DNA from: Brassica napus
Taxonomy: Eukaryota; Streptophyta; Magnoliopsida; Brassicales; Brassicaceae
Reading direction: 5' to 3'
NCBI RefSeq assembly: GCF_020379485.1
Contig: NC_063452.1
Span: 28,216,770 to 28,280,769, forward strand
Length of the DNA stretch: 64,000 nucleotides
The notes below the pieces were generated by a model. That model saw only the letters and a list, made by a program, of their open reading frames with translations. It did no database searches and was not told the origin of the DNA. The translations under genes and the position numbers were made by a program. Each line of letters opens with the position of its first letter. Position 1 is the first letter of the stretch. This document shows positions 46,583 through 60,955 of this stretch, piece after piece.

Positions 46583-46655
46583 CGCCCACCGTGGGGCTCG
46601 AACCCACGACCACAAGGTTAAGAGCCTTGCGCTCTACCAACTGAGCTAGACGGGC
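46583..46655 (-). tRNA. tRNA-Lys(CTT): tRNA-Lys (anticodon CTT)
   Basis: On the minus strand GCCCGTCTAGCTCAGTTGG opens a 73-base cloverleaf. The acceptor stem GCCCGTC pairs with GGTGGGC (G-U pairs allowed), the D-arm has AGTTGGTAGAGC, and the anticodon loop CTCTTAA gives CTT. A variable loop and the T-arm with GGTTCGAGC follow, and the discriminator base is G. There is no intron. It is a nuclear gene; box A and box B promoter elements lie inside it. Confidence 0.95.
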
Positions 46656-47149
46656 TGCTTGTTTGGTTTGGTAACTTATGGTATTTTACTACTATCTACC
46701 ACTGGTAACAAAGAAGAGACGTGAACAATGGTTTCTCAAAGACATTTTCATATTAAGAAGAACAAATAAGGCTTTGATGACATGAAATCTTCTTACCTCT
46801 TCATGACGAAACAATATTAAGTATAAACATATGCAAGAAAAGTCCCGCAAAACTTATACATCATGACCAACCAATGTCGGAAGCAGCTATTCAGCATATT
46901 TATTTTGTCGACAAAGGCCGGCCTAATAGCCCCTAAAATCTATAGAGATAAAACTTCACATAGGAGGTAGGGAGAGCTTCGATAGCCCCAAGATAAATCT
47001 AACAAGTTAGTTAGGATAGGAAAATGAAATAGCAAAGTTGGGGTAGCACCATATATACCATTGTTGAGTTGTGACAATGATAAAGAATTGAGAGTTTAGT
47101 GTTGAATGATTTTCTAAACATTAATGAAGAGAGCTATTCTTTATATTAT
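46656..47149. other. Spacer and possible degenerate Copia LTR
   Basis: AT-rich. The part just before 47150 precedes a Copia primer site, so it probably contains the end of a decayed LTR. The left border was not found. Confidence 0.35.
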
Positions 47150-48890
<1,741 letters not shown>

Positions 48891-49589
48891 TAATATATAT
48901 TGTAGTAAAATCATTTGTGTAAGTAATCATATTTTGAAAAAAAGTAAAATAAATTTTCAAGATTTACCTTATTTCATTTAAATATTTTCCTTTGAACTTC
49001 ATCTAAAATTTGGAGCCTATACTAAATTTCTTAATCATTACATCTACAAATTTATTGAAGACGACAAGGAATTGGCTCAACCTGATATCATCAAATCAAA
49101 ATAAATAAAAGTGTATTTTTTCAATAAACTATTTTCATAATGTTTAGTTAGAGTAGCCAAAATATATATTTACCTTTATAGAACACAACGAACATACTCA
49201 GTGCAATAGCAACTACACCATGGTGCATACTCTGTTTTGAAATTACAGATGATGGTATGTTGTGTTGCTGATGAGCTGCTTTTCTGATTCCAACTCGTGA
49301 TTCCCCATTCTCTCATCTAGGATAACAAATAGTTTAAATCCAAAATTCAAGAAACAAAAGAGAATAAAACGGCAAAACAGATGAATTTACGGAAGGAATA
49401 CAAAAGAGTCTCCAGCAACCAATTTTTTTCTTTTGCAAACTCATTCCAATCAGATGTGAAAAGATGTCATTCTAGTGTACCTAGTTGGTTGTTTGTAACC
49501 AAAATATAGACCAGTAATTAAACTCACAAAATTTGATATGAAATAAAGATTAGTCACCTCTTAAAGTGTGTTTAAAATTCCATTCATGA
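48891..49589. other. AT-rich spacer
   Basis: No coding frame or complete element is seen. Confidence 0.5.
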
Positions 49590-50545
49590 CCTTAAATATC
49601 TTTAGCAATTATCTCTTGACTTGAGGTTAGCAGACAATTATCTCTTTAAGGAGTTGTCTCGTATGGCATGTGATGTCTTTGTATCCCCATTACAATTGTA
49701 TCTTCAGAGTCGTCTTTTAGTGCTGGAAGCCGGGTCCTTACCAAGTACAAAAGCATACTACCATCCAATGTACAAGCTCTCATATGTACAAGAAACTGGC
49801 TCCATGGGTTTAAACCGATGAGTAAGTCGACTTTGCTTGTTTATGTTATGTGAAATACTTGTTTGATATGTATTGAGTCTTCGAAGGTTTGTCCGTAACC
49901 CCAGTTTCTAGGAGCAACGTTGTAAGCTGTCACGGTTGATCTGTCACTAGTAGTCACGTCAGACTAGATCTCATCTTTTGTATCGAGTCTGATATGTATT
50001 GAGTCTGAAATGCCTAGGGGATGAATAAGCATTTGCTTGCTTGTATTGAGTCTTGTTTTGTATGATATGGTCATCTTGTATTGGTCTTGTTTTGTTAACA
50101 TCAGTTCTTTTGACTTCTTGTTGATATGTTAGGTGATTCCAAAGATGAAGAGGAAGAGAATGAAGGTGAATGTGTCAGTGTGTGTGAACTTGTTTCTGTT
50201 ATGTGAACTTGTTTCTGTTATGTGAACTTGTGAACTTGTGTGTTTTCACTTTTTAATGTTGTGTACTTGTGTGTTTTTTATAACTTTGAAACATGAAGTT
50301 TAAGTCTATGACATCTTTAAAATTAAAAACTTAAGAATCTTTGCATCTTCAAAACTGAAAGTTATGTTGTTTGCATTAAGTAGGCGTATGGGACCCGTGG
50401 ACAGCCCAACAAATCATGGTCTTATTTGGTTATGGTCTCATTTGGACATAGTTCTATTTGGGTTTCGACCAAAAATGTCTAGCAAAAAAATGAAACTCAT
50501 TCGAACACATCCAAATCCGCCCAACCCGCCCATTTGACATCTCTA
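49590..50545 (+). pseudogene. Second hAT transposase relic (C-terminal part and 3' end)
   Basis: [18 protein letters not shown], then in shifting frames the [16 protein letters not shown] and [15 protein letters not shown] stretches, are the dimerisation region of a plant hAT transposase. An acidic last exon remnant (SKDEEEENEGECV) is near 50131-50180. The sequence CGCCCATTTGACATCTCTA, ending at about 50545, is the inverse of a hAT start (TAGAGATGTCAAATGGGCG). The upstream coding half is missing. Confidence 0.6.
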
Positions 50546-51249
50546 GCAGACATATCCTAAAAACATTCCATACAAAATGGTATATAATGATTTGCAGTTT
50601 CAATTAATGTAAGCCAGAGTTAATACCAGTAGGGAAAGACCTTGAATGGCATGTCTTTTAAACAAAACAAAACCACCATTTTTATGGGTATCAAAACCAC
50701 TTAACACTTAATGTTCTACATATTGTTCTCGTTTTTAGGAATAGGAATTTCAACTTCCTAAGAAAACAAAAGTTCATAAAATTATTTAAAAAGGAGATTG
50801 TAAGAAGAGCTACATTAAGTTATAAAATAAAGAAAATCTTATTTTGCTACTAACAAATATATCAAACAACAACTACCTCAAGTGCAGCAACAGAAGTCTC
50901 TAAAACTTTTTTTTTCTTTCACATGAATATCAGAAAGAGCAAAAGCTAAAGAATATTATTTCTTTTTGAATAAATGCTAAACTATATTCGTAAAAAAAAA
51001 CATTTTCACATCAAATGTGCTGAAATTTAAGTTTTTTGAGTGGAGGTATCAGTACGTGCAATAATAACTTCGGTGAATGTTGCAGCCACTTCTTTGATGA
51101 CATTATTAACATCAATGAGGGTAGGGACAAGTGAGCAATCCCGGATATAATTTAAATCTTAATTAGGCTGATCAAGGGAAAGGCATTTTGATTCTTTATG
51201 GAGTTTTTCTTGTGTTCACCTAGGCAATAACAATTTGACAATTCATATT
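50546..51249. other. AT-rich spacer
   Basis: No gene or complete element is recognised. Confidence 0.5.
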
Positions 51250-51960
51250 CTATTTTTTAAAAGGTAAAAAATAAAAAATAGTATTATCTACCGAAAAATA
51301 ATAGCCAATAAAAATTCGCCAATTATATTTTGTATATGAAAAAAAAAATCAGAAAAAGTATTAACTGTTGGAAAAAAAAAGAATTAGGCGTTGTTAACGC
51401 CGTCAGCAAAAGCTTAAACGCTAAGCCCTAAGCTTTAAACGCTAAGCCCTAAACCTAAACTCTAAGTCTTAAGCCCTAAACCCTAAGCGTTAACAACCTT
51501 AGATTTTAGGGTTTAAGGTTTACGGTTTAGCTTTTTGCTGATGATATTTAGGGTTTTGGATTTTGGAGAGGCTGTTAACAACGTAAAAAAAAATCTTTTA
51601 TCCGGCAATCAATATTATTTATGAATTATTTTTTATAAATTAATATGACTTGGCAAATTTTATAACATCCTGAAGTGTAAGGTTTAAAGCTTAAAATTTA
51701 GGGTTTAGCTTTTTTCTAACAATGTTTAGGGTTTAAAGTTTAAGGGTTTAGAGTTTTGCTGACGGGGTTAACAGCGTCAAAATCTTTTTTTTCCAGCATC
51801 AAAATAATATATCATAAGTAAAATATGGCTTTGTGAATTTTTACGAGCTATAATATTATTTCTGATTTTTTACTTTTTCAAAAAAGTTATCAAATTATTA
51901 TTGGTTAGAAGATAATATATTTCTGATAATATTATTTCTGATTTTTTTACCTTTTCCGGC
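51250..51960. mobile_element. Foldback MITE with telomere-like interior
   Basis: Left arm words GTTAACGCCGTCAGCAAAAGC (51396-51416) and CTAAGCCCTAAAC repeats face right-arm words GGGTTTAAAGTTTAAGGG and TTGCTGACGGGGTTAACAGC (about 51755-51774). The outer arms continue as inverse AT-rich copies (AAAAAGTATTAACTG..., ...CAAAATCTTTTTTTTCC). The interior is built from CCCTAAA/TTTAGGG-like words on both strands. Two central segments with GTTAACAACGT suggest a nested or doubled foldback. Exact ends are not fixed. Confidence 0.55.
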
Positions 51961-52874
51961 AACAATATATTTTCTGATTCTTTATGGCCTAACTACTGCT
52001 CATCTCTCATACGTATTTGGAAACTAGGAATGTTCGGAAAACATCGAGAAATTGCCTTATTTATGCCACATTCTATGTAACAAAAGTTTTAGCTAATTCT
52101 ACTTTACTAAAAGGAGAAAACCACCAAAATAACTTCTAACTTTAAAGAAAAAAATCAAAAAAACCTTGAACTTGAATTTGAGCAATTTAAATCTTCAGCT
52201 TTTTAATATTGGTCAATTTAAATTCACATTTATGTTGACTAGGTCATTTAAGCTACTCTAAAATCAACCGTTAATTATTATTAGTGAAAAAAATAAACTG
52301 TCGTTAACTCTTAAACTCGCTTAACTTAATACAAGACAATAAATAAAAAAGCTCCGTGAGCCCCAAATTAACTTATTAGAATGTTTGAGATCAAATATGT
52401 TCTTCTTTCTTAAATAAACCCAACGCAAAGTTACAACATGAGATAAAATGTGTTCTTCTCTTCTTAAATAAAGCCAAAGGTTGCAAGTGGATTGTTGATT
52501 TTTGGAATGTAATGACGTGGAATGCATTATTCAATTAATTCCAAAAAGAATTTACCATTTGACAAAAATAGAACGGAATATTCAGTCCATCAATTCCACG
52601 AAAAAATAGATAAATACAAAGAGAAATGATTCCAAAACAAATTTAGTTATGGAATGAATTTCGTTCCATTTTTTGATGTATTCCATTTCTATCATTTCAT
52701 TTATTTCCATTCCATCAATTATTTATCGGCACTCTAAAAATTTCAGTCTCTCATTTAGAATCCATGCATCTTGGGATGCATAGCTTCTGGAGTGCTGAGA
52801 AAGGCTGCATCTCTGGCTTTTATAGAACATAACTTGTCCTGCATCTTTTAGGTGTTAATATTTTTGGTTCTTTC
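51961..52874. other. Repeat-derived spacer
   Basis: 52112-52260 is an inverse copy of 63040-63150 (GAGCAATTTAAATCTTCAGC and ACCACCAAAATAACTTCTAA correspond). 52510-52740 is rich in ATTCCAT/ATGGAAT words in both senses, like a small foldback element. CTTTC at 52870-52874 is the left target duplication of element C. No gene. Confidence 0.5.
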
Positions 52875-53365
52875 TGTAAGCTCAAGATTTGAAGCTTGGA
52901 TCTCTTTGGTCAAACAGATGGGTTACACAAGTGCAATGGTGTGTGACATGATGCTGCGAAGTTAGTTGTGGAACAATAACATGTCAGATGCTCATTGGTC
53001 CGAGATATTGCTTTGGTGCAAAGCAAAGAAAATTTGGGTTTATCACAATATTTGTGATCAGAATATTGTTGGAGACGTACATAACTAGATTGCGTTGGGT
53101 AGATTTAGGTAAGACGTTTTATTGAGAAAAGCTTGAGCAAGAGGGTTGTTCTTGTCAAGCTAGCTAAGGTGAGTGACTTGCGTAGTTCATCTCGACCTTT
53201 GTGTGTTTGAGAGTTTAGAAATTGGTCTGTCTCTACTCGTGTGTGACTGAGAGTAAATCAGATTAAACAGATCTAGGAGGATTGTTTAAAAGGTTTCTAA
53301 TATACAAGAATAAAGTTCTTGAATTCTCTCGTGTGTTCCTTATTCGGGTTGTCTCTGATCTTTCA
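52875..53365 (+). repeat. Element C 5' LTR
   Basis: It starts TGTAAGCTCAAG and ends GATCTTTCA. TGGTATCAGAGC follows at 53368. Confidence 0.9.
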
Positions 53366-53367
53366 TT

Positions 53368-53379
53368 TGGTATCAGAGC
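53368..53379 (+). promoter_or_regulatory. Primer binding site for initiator tRNA-Met
   Basis: TGGTATCAGAGC, two bases after the LTR, complementary to the 3' end of plant initiator tRNA-Met; standard for Copia elements. Confidence 0.9.
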
Positions 53380-53433
53380 ATGAAACCTCTGTGGTATCAT
53401 TTACTACTAACAGGTTGTGTTCCTGCGGATTTC

Positions 53434-54936
53434 ATGGACAACATGAAGGAACTTGTGACATTGCAAAAGCCTATCATACTTGATGGAAGCAACTTTGGCC
53501 ACTGGAAAGCAAGGATGCAACATCTAATTCGAGGAATTAATGAGGATGCTTGGACTGCGGTTGAAGAAGGTTGATCTGCACCCACTGTTCTCATGGAAGA
53601 TCAACATTGGGACCAAACCCTAAAGACAAATGGACTGACTCGAATAAAGCAGCCTCAAAGTTCAACTCGAAAGCCTTAACTGTTAATATTTGCCGTTGTT
53701 GATTTGGAGCAATTTAAAATCATCCAAGGATGCGAGTCAGATAAGGAAGCTTGGGATACTCTGGTCAATCATTTTGAAGGTAATACCAGTGTACGAAGGA
53801 CCAAGATAGATCATCTTGCATCGAGGTTTGAAAACCTAAGAATGGATGACGATGAACCTATTGATGGGTTTATCTCAAAGATCAGCGAGCTAGCAAGTGA
53901 GTCTTATGTACTTGGGAAGAAATATGAAGAAAAGGATTTGGTGAAGAAGTTGCTGAGATGGTTACCACCAAGGTTCGAAGCATACAAAGCGGTTCTCAAC
54001 ATTGCTCTTGACACAGATGAGATGAAGTTTGATTAACTGTCTGGTATTCTAAAGGTTCATGACCTTGAGAAATTTGATCGACTGGCAAACACTCAAAAGA
54101 GTATTGCATTTAAGGCTGACGCAAATGAAGGTGACAAAGTCTCAAAAATTGAAGAAACTTTGGGACTTATGGCTCAAAACTTCAACAAATTTGTTAAGCA
54201 TATGGAAAAAGGTAGGAGTCGTTCAAGCGGACGTTCTCAGAGGAGTGAATCTGACCGAGGAAACACTCAACATTCAAGACTGGGCTCATCAAAAAACTCC
54301 AAAAAGAAGGATCTTCAGTGTCATGAATGTGAAGGATATGGTCATTTCCGAAACGAGTGTCCCCTAGCCAAGAGAAAGGAGCTGAAATGCATTGAGTGCA
54401 AAGGAATCAGGCATAATCGGAGTGAATGTCCCAACACCTTAAAGAAGGATAAATCTCTTGTTTGCTTCAGCGACACAGAGTCGGATAGCGATAGTGGAGA
54501 TGAGGAGATGCACTTAAACTTCATAGCCCTGATCGGACAAGAAGATGATAAGAAGTCTGAAAATCTTGCTGAGTTAAGTGACCAAGAGGAAGACGATGGA
54601 CTAAATCAAGAACTTGAAATAGAGTATAAGACATTTTTCGATAAATTTGCTGAACTCAGTCATGAGAACTTGCAACTTCTCAATAACAAGGCCATGTTAA
54701 AGGCACAAGTGAACATTTTGGAGTTAGAACAAAGCTCGTTACAGACACCTGCTCCATCTATCTTAAAAGAGTCTGATCAGGAAATATTAGCCTTGAAGAG
54801 AGCCATGACTGAACAAGAAAGAGTTCATAAGCAGTTTGAAGTAAAAGTCAATCAGCTCAGTGAGTTACTTGCTAAGGAGGTGGATAAGAGTAAGCCGCTG
54901 GAAAGTCAACTTTCTGAAAACCACAAGAAAATTTAG
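53434..54936 (+). pseudogene. Element C gag, broken
   Basis: It starts MDNMKELVTLQKPIILDGSN at 53434. The UBN2-type capsid domain follows in pieces (LEQFKIIQGCESDKEAWDTL from 53707). Two CCHC zinc knuckles, CHECEGYGHFRNEC and CIECKGIRHNRSEC (about 54319-54430), bind RNA. After them comes an acidic and coiled-coil tail (SDTESDSDSGDEEMHLNFIA to SENHKKI), typical of Sirevirus gags. Lesions: TGA for Trp at 53572-53574, a frameshift and stop just after, and TAA for Glu at 54034-54036. Confidence 0.8.
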
Positions 54937-54986
54937 ATGCTTACCTCCGGGACAGCAACGCTTTATCATCTTCTCACATTGGGACA

Positions 54987-56792
54987 ATGTCCCGGCTCTA
55001 TGTGGAACCTGCATTTTACGGTAACGTGTGGATAGGTAAGTGTGATTTATATCCTAACTACAAGGAGCTCTCTCAAGTTGTGATACCTCACAAGAGTATT
55101 GAGCCACACACTGAGTCGGAACAAGAGTTTGTCTGTAACTTTGCTACTCTACGAGGCGAAAACGATGTGATAAGTAATGTTGCTTTTACAAGTGCCAAAA
55201 TTCACAATCAGGTTGAGACCCCATGGTATTTTGACAGTGGTTTCTCTAAGCATATGACAGGAAATCAAGACTTCATTGAGAAACTTGAACACATCAAAGG
55301 AGGCAAAGTTACCTTTGGTGATGGAGGACAAGGAAAAATTCGTGGTGTAGGTGTGATGGAGAGGGCTGATCTTCCCAGACTCATTAATGTCTATTTCGTA
55401 GATGGACTTAAGGCAAATCTTATCAGTGTTAGCCAACTCTGTGATGATGGATTGGAGGTTTTTTTCAACAGTAAAGAATCTCGTGCTGTCGATTCAAAAG
55501 GAAATCTCGTCCTATGCAGAGTTCGCTCAGGGAATAATTGTTATATGTGGAAGCCGTCACACCTGTGTCTGTCTGCTAGTGAATCCAGACTTGATCTCTA
55601 GCACAAGAAACTTGGTCATATGAACACACATGGTTTGACGAGATTAGTAAATGCAGAATTTGTTCGTGGAGTGCCTGATCTAGAGAATCAGACTGATATT
55701 GTATGTGGAGCATGCTGTCAAGGAAAGCAGATTAAGATTCAACATAAACAGATTACTGAGATTCATTCTAAGCGCATATTGGAGTTGGTTCACATGGATC
55801 TTATGGGTCCAATTACTCCTGAAAGCATTGCTGGCAAGCGATATATCTTCATTCTTGTTGATGATTTCTCAAGATACACCTGGGTTGATTTCCTAAGAAA
55901 CAAGTCTGATGCTCTTCAGAGCTTTCGTATCTTGGCGCTACAGCTGAAACAAGAAAAAGGTGGAATCATCCAGAACAATAGTGACCATGGGGGTGAATTT
56001 CAAAATGAACAGTTTGATCGGTTCTGTCAACGTCAAGGAATTCGCCATCAATATGCTGCTCCTAGAACTCCTCAACAGAACGGGGTCGTCGAAAGGAAAA
56101 ACAGAACGTTGCAGGATATGGCACGGGCAATGCTCTGTGGTAACAGTGCCCTTTCAGGATTCTGGGCAGAAGCAGTGAGTACCGCATGTTATGTGATAAA
56201 CCGGGTATACGTGAGACCTAAGACAAAGACTACACCGTATGAGATCTTCAAAGGAAAAACTCCTAATCTGAGTCACATGCATGTCTTCGGGTGCTTATGC
56301 TACATTCTAAATGATAAAGATCACTTGGTAAAATTCGATGCTAAAAGTGATGTTGGAATGTTCCTTGGCTACTCGTCTAACAGCTCATCATACAGAGTAT
56401 TCAATAAACGCACCAAGTTCGTGAGTGATAACGTGAATGTTGTGTTTGACGATAATGTTGGTTTCTACCAAGCCAGAGTAACACAAACCATTGACTGTGT
56501 GACACCAACAATCGCTACACCAATCGAAGCTCATGTTAAGTATGAGTGCCAAGAGGAAGTTGAACAGGATGCAATACTAGTTGATCTTGATCAAGGACGG
56601 GTACATAAGAACCACTCTGCTGCAGATGTGATTGGTGGAGTCTTCGATGAAAGGGTCACACGCAAGAAGCAAATTGACTTCAATGAAATGGTTAAGTTGG
56701 TGTGTTTCATGGCTAAGATGAACACTGTGGAGTGCTTAGTCTCTCTGATCGAACCTAAGAACATCCAAGAAGCGTTGGAGGATGAATACTAG
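54987..56792 (+). pseudogene. Element C protease and integrase, broken
   Basis: The protease core is WYFDSGFSKHMTG (about 55225-55265). The GAG pre-integrase region ends LISVSQLCDDGLEVFF. The integrase zinc finger begins HKKLGHMNTHG, where TAG replaces Trp just before it (55599-55601), and continues CGACCQGKQ (as CGACCQ, about 55705). Catalytic Asp is in ELVHMDLMGPI (about 55800), the second in NNSDHGGEF (about 55985) and Glu in QQNGVVERKNR (about 56085). The end near EALEDEY has TAG for Trp at 56790-56792. Confidence 0.8.
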
Positions 56793-58224
56793 ACAGACTC
56801 AATGCATCAAGAGCTAGAGCAGTTTGAGCGATTGCAAGTGTGGGAGTTAGTTCCAAGACCAGATGGTGTTAACATCATTGGAACAAAATGGATTCATAAG
56901 AACAAAACTGATGAAGAAGGAAATGTTGTCAGAAACAAGTCGAGACTTGTAGGACAAGGATATTCGCAAATTGAAGGTGTGGACTTTGATGAGACATTTG
57001 CTCCAGTTGCTAGGCTTGAGTCAATCAGATTGTGTTTGGAATGGCATGCGAGTTCAAGATTAAACTATATCAGATGGATGTTAAGAGTGCATTCTTGAAT
57101 GGCATACTGCAAGAAGAAGTGTATGTTACTCAGCCTAAGGGTTTTGAAGATCCTTATTTCCCTGACTATGTTTACAAGCTCAAGAAGGCTCTTTATGGTC
57201 TTAAACAAGCCCCACGAGCTTGGTATGAGAGATTGACAGAGTTCCTAGTTAAAGCTGGATTCCAGAGAGGGGGAGTCGACAAAACATTGTTTATAGCAGA
57301 AAATGGAAGAGACATCTTGATCATCCAAGTGTATGTCGATGACATCATCTTTGGAGGAACGTCTAAAGGTATGGTAGATGAGTTCGTCAAAACCATGACA
57401 AAGGAGTTTGAAATGAGTATGGTTGGAGAGCTGAGTTATTTTCTTGGGCTGCAAATCAAGCAACAGTCTGATGGAATCACGGTATCTCAAAACACATATG
57501 CAAAGAACCTTATCAAGAGGTTTGGAATGCATACCAGTAAGATCGCACGCACTCCGATAAGTACAACCAAGAAGCTGTCAAGAGATGAGGATGGAAAACC
57601 AGTGGACGAAAAGCTCTATCGAGCCATGATTGGGAGTCTCTTATACCTTACTACAATCCGGCCAAAGGAATCACATATGAATGATGTCAAACGCATAATC
57701 AAATATGTGAAAGGTACATTGGATTTTGGCCTTCATTACACTTTTGAAACTAACGTCAATTTTGCAGGTTTTTGTGACGCTGATTGGGCCGGCTGCTTAG
57801 ATGATAGACATAGCACATCCGGAGGATGCTTCTTCCTAGGCAACAACTTGGTGTCATGGCACATCAAGAAGCAGAACTGTGTATCGCTCTCAACAGCTGA
57901 GGCTGAGTACATAGCTTTAGGGAGCTGCTGTACACAGCTGCTCTGGATGAAACAAATGCTGTGGATTATGATATCATTTATGATCCTATGCTCGTTCATT
58001 GTGACAATATGAGTGCTATAAATCTCTCTAAGAACCCTGTTCAGCACTCACGCACCAAGCATGTGGATATATGGCATCACTTTGTGAGAGAGTTGGTTGA
58101 GATGAAAGTTGTAATCCTTGAGCATGTATCAACTGAAAAGCAACTTGCTGATCTATTTACTAAACCATTGGACTACAACACCTTTCTGGGCCTCCGGAAG
58201 GCGTTGGGAATTCTCAATCTCTGA
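56793..58224 (+). pseudogene. Element C reverse transcriptase and RNase H, broken
   Basis: RT begins VWELVPRPDGVNIIGTKW. A frameshift near 57035 moves the reading to LYQMDVKSAFLNG. The catalytic VYVDDIIFG is at about 57330-57360. At about 57655 the usual 15-20 residues after the LLYLT motif (the SRPDI/ARYQA stretch) are missing, an internal deletion. RNase H has CDADWAGCLDDRHSTSGG and LSTAEAEYIAL. A second frameshift near 57955 precedes VHCDNMSAINLSKNPV and the end LADLFTKPLDYNTF, with stop at 58222-58224. Confidence 0.85.
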
Positions 58225-59338
58225 GTAAGTCCTGACATGAGAGGAGAGTCACTGTATAGACGTTGTACTACACGTGGGGATGTCACCACAACACTAACAC
58301 CTTGAACCAACAAGTCATTCCCTGAAAATCATTCTGACTTTGACTCATGATATCACTCTCGTCTGTTTCACTGATGAAAGGCACTCATCTTGGACCAGGA
58401 TGCTGCAACATTTTCGGTTTGAGCATTGATCACCGTCTGGATAGAAAGAGGAAACATAATAGAGGATGAGTGTTTCTAAGTATGAGTAAAAGTTGCTGCA
58501 CAGATGACTCAAAGCGTAATACAAAGAAACATGAACTTAAAGCAAAAAGGCTTGGAATGATGGATACTCGTGTTGGAGCTGGGTGTCACCCCACTTTGTC
58601 TATGAGTTCGATCATTGTCCTGACTAGGCTGAGATGATATCCTTTTCTAGTGATAACTCATTTCGGAGCAGGGTATTGCCCCACTTTGTCTCTGATCTCG
58701 TTCCTTATCTCACCATATTGATTGATACTCTCTTGGTGAACAATTGATCTAATTTCTCGGGTTGAAGAGGCAAACACACAAGATACCTATACTATGTTTC
58801 CAGACCATGCAGATGAGTGTTATAATGGAGTTGGGGTTGAAAAATAGTCTTGAGATGATCTCGTTTGTGACAGCTACTCGGCTGAGAAATAGCTACAGAC
58901 GTGGGTGGTGTTCATTGATTTTCACTAAAAATTTTGGTGACAAACTGTGTGGGAAAGCGACATCAGTGATTCTTCTCTTGCAAAAGACATCACATTGTGC
59001 CTTATCAGTCTGTACAGGTTTAGCTTTTATTATTGATACTCTGTTACTGCTCGACAAGGCTCTCCTTCTCTCACTCATCCAACATCTCTTGCGGCCAATG
59101 TGATGCTCTTCACACTTGGTTATATTCTTGTGCTATGCTTTGAATTTTGTTTCTTCACGGGTCTCATAATTGTTTTTAAAAAAAAATCCTAAGCTGTTGG
59201 TTGGGCCTGGTCTGGGCCGGTTCTTTGTTTTACTAATGGTCCATTTGAGGTGTTTCTAGGGTAAGTAGGGAAATCGGTGTCTTCCTTGTGCCACATTTGA
59301 GTTCTCTTGGTCGACACACTCTTCCCTCTCAAAGCAAT
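58225..59338 (+). other. Element C leader between pol and the extra gene
   Basis: Noncoding. A phrase of the type GGAGCNGGGTNTNNCCCCAC then TTTGTCT occurs twice (58575-58603 and 58664-58692) within a larger imperfect duplication that also includes GATCTCGTT/GAGTTCGAT words. Short open frames here look accidental. Confidence 0.6.
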
Positions 59339-60695
59339 ATGCAACCATCAAGACGAAGCACACGACTCCAGAACATTGCGGAAACTGCAGCTGCACTCTC
59401 TCAGGACACTGAGACAGCTCCGATGGATACTCATGTGACGTCCACCGGCTCAAGTCAGCAATCAAGGAAGCATTCTCGTTTCCGTGCTCCAACTGTTGTT
59501 TCTCCACCTCCGCCGGAACCGACCGAACAAGAAGTTGAATCTCTCTCTGAAAACTCCTCCGATGACAATGATGACAATACCCTTGGTGAAGCTGAGACTC
59601 CGGCGAATCTGTCCAAAGAACAGAGATATGAGGAAAGCCGAAGCATGTATCAAACTAAGGCTTAGTTCTACCTTGATTTGTTGCAACCAAAGCGCATGCC
59701 TTCAACCCCAAAGTTCATCAATTTAGCGGCGACTGAAAGGTACCAAGGTCTGCGACGCAGGAAGTTCATCAATCAACAACGCCTCGATCTCTTGGATGAG
59801 AATTTAGCTGATGTCAGGAGAATTGTGACCGATGCTGGATTGATTCACACTCTCATCGACTTTGACGCTTATCAGCCGAATGTGGTAAGAGAATTCATTG
59901 CAAATCTTCATGATGCTGAGGAACGAGATGATGGTGTAGCTGTGTATGTTAGAGGCTCTCTGGTTGAATTTTGTCCGAGTTTGATTAATTCCTTGTATTC
60001 TATTCCTGGATTTGAGGAAGATCCCAACTGGATGGAGGATAATATTGATGAAGTATGTGGTTTTCTCACTAATGGTCAGATCAATCGTTGGGAAAATATG
60101 AGCTCGAAGTTTCTCACAGCTACAAGTCAGGTGTTGTATAAGCTGCTCTGTTCAATCTGGATCCCTTCGATGAATTACACATCCATGAATCAAGAGCGTC
60201 TCAAGTTTGTCTACATGCTTCACCATCATAAAGGTGGTTTCGACTTCGAAAAGCTAGTGTATGATCAGATCATTTCGATGGGTGAGAACACTAAGACAAA
60301 GAGGACTCGTCGAATCATGTTTCCTACCTTGATTCAGCAAGTTCTTCATTTTCAGCGGATTATTCCTCCTGACACTCGAGATGATGAATTCACTGGACTT
60401 CCAAAGCTGGTCATCAAAGACATCAAGGATGGACGAGACACATGAGCTGATTCAAGCATTGCTAGTCTTGAGGAAGACATTGACCGAGCCATTGATAGCC
60501 TTAAGGCGATTCGTATTCGTCTGAGGAGTAAGAATATCATGTCTTATTGTGTAGGTCTTATGTGTGTGTTGCTAACAGATAAGTTTTATCTAAATGTGCA
60601 CCTAAGCAGGGGGAGAGTATGCCCAGTACTCACAAACTCAGCAGGAGAATGAAGAGGAGGACGAAGATGGTGATGAAGAAGATGCTAGCGAATGA
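59339..60695 (+). pseudogene. Element C extra gene in the env position (plant transposon-domain protein)
   Basis: It starts MQPSRRSTRLQNIAETAAAL (59339). An in-frame TAG at 59663-59665 and a TGA at 60443-60445 interrupt an otherwise continuous frame. A probable intron (GT at 60528, AG at 60608-60609) joins to a strongly acidic end (EEDEDGDEEDASE, stop at 60693-60695). The central part (FINQQRLDLLDENLADVRRI, VREFIANLHDAEERDDGVAV, VRGSLVEFCPSLINSLYSIP) fits my memory of the 'putative plant transposon protein' domain. No signal peptide or membrane span is seen. Basic N-terminus plus acidic C-terminus parallels ORF3 of element B. Confidence 0.65.
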
Positions 60696-60955
60696 GTTAT
60701 CACTCGTTGTTCTGTGTTTCAGTATTTTGATGTTTCTATCTAGATATGATTTCGGAATGTAGTGCTAAGACTTTAGGATAACTTCGATTCTATCATGACG
60801 TTTCAAAACAATGTGTTAAGCTTAACTTTTAATGTATTATGATTTGGTTCTTGTGGAATTAACAATCATATGTCTATCTGGTTTTGGAATGCTCTGTGTC
60901 ATGCTTGCTGGTGCAGGAAGCTTAGGATGTCACATTCAGATAAAAAGGGGGAGAA

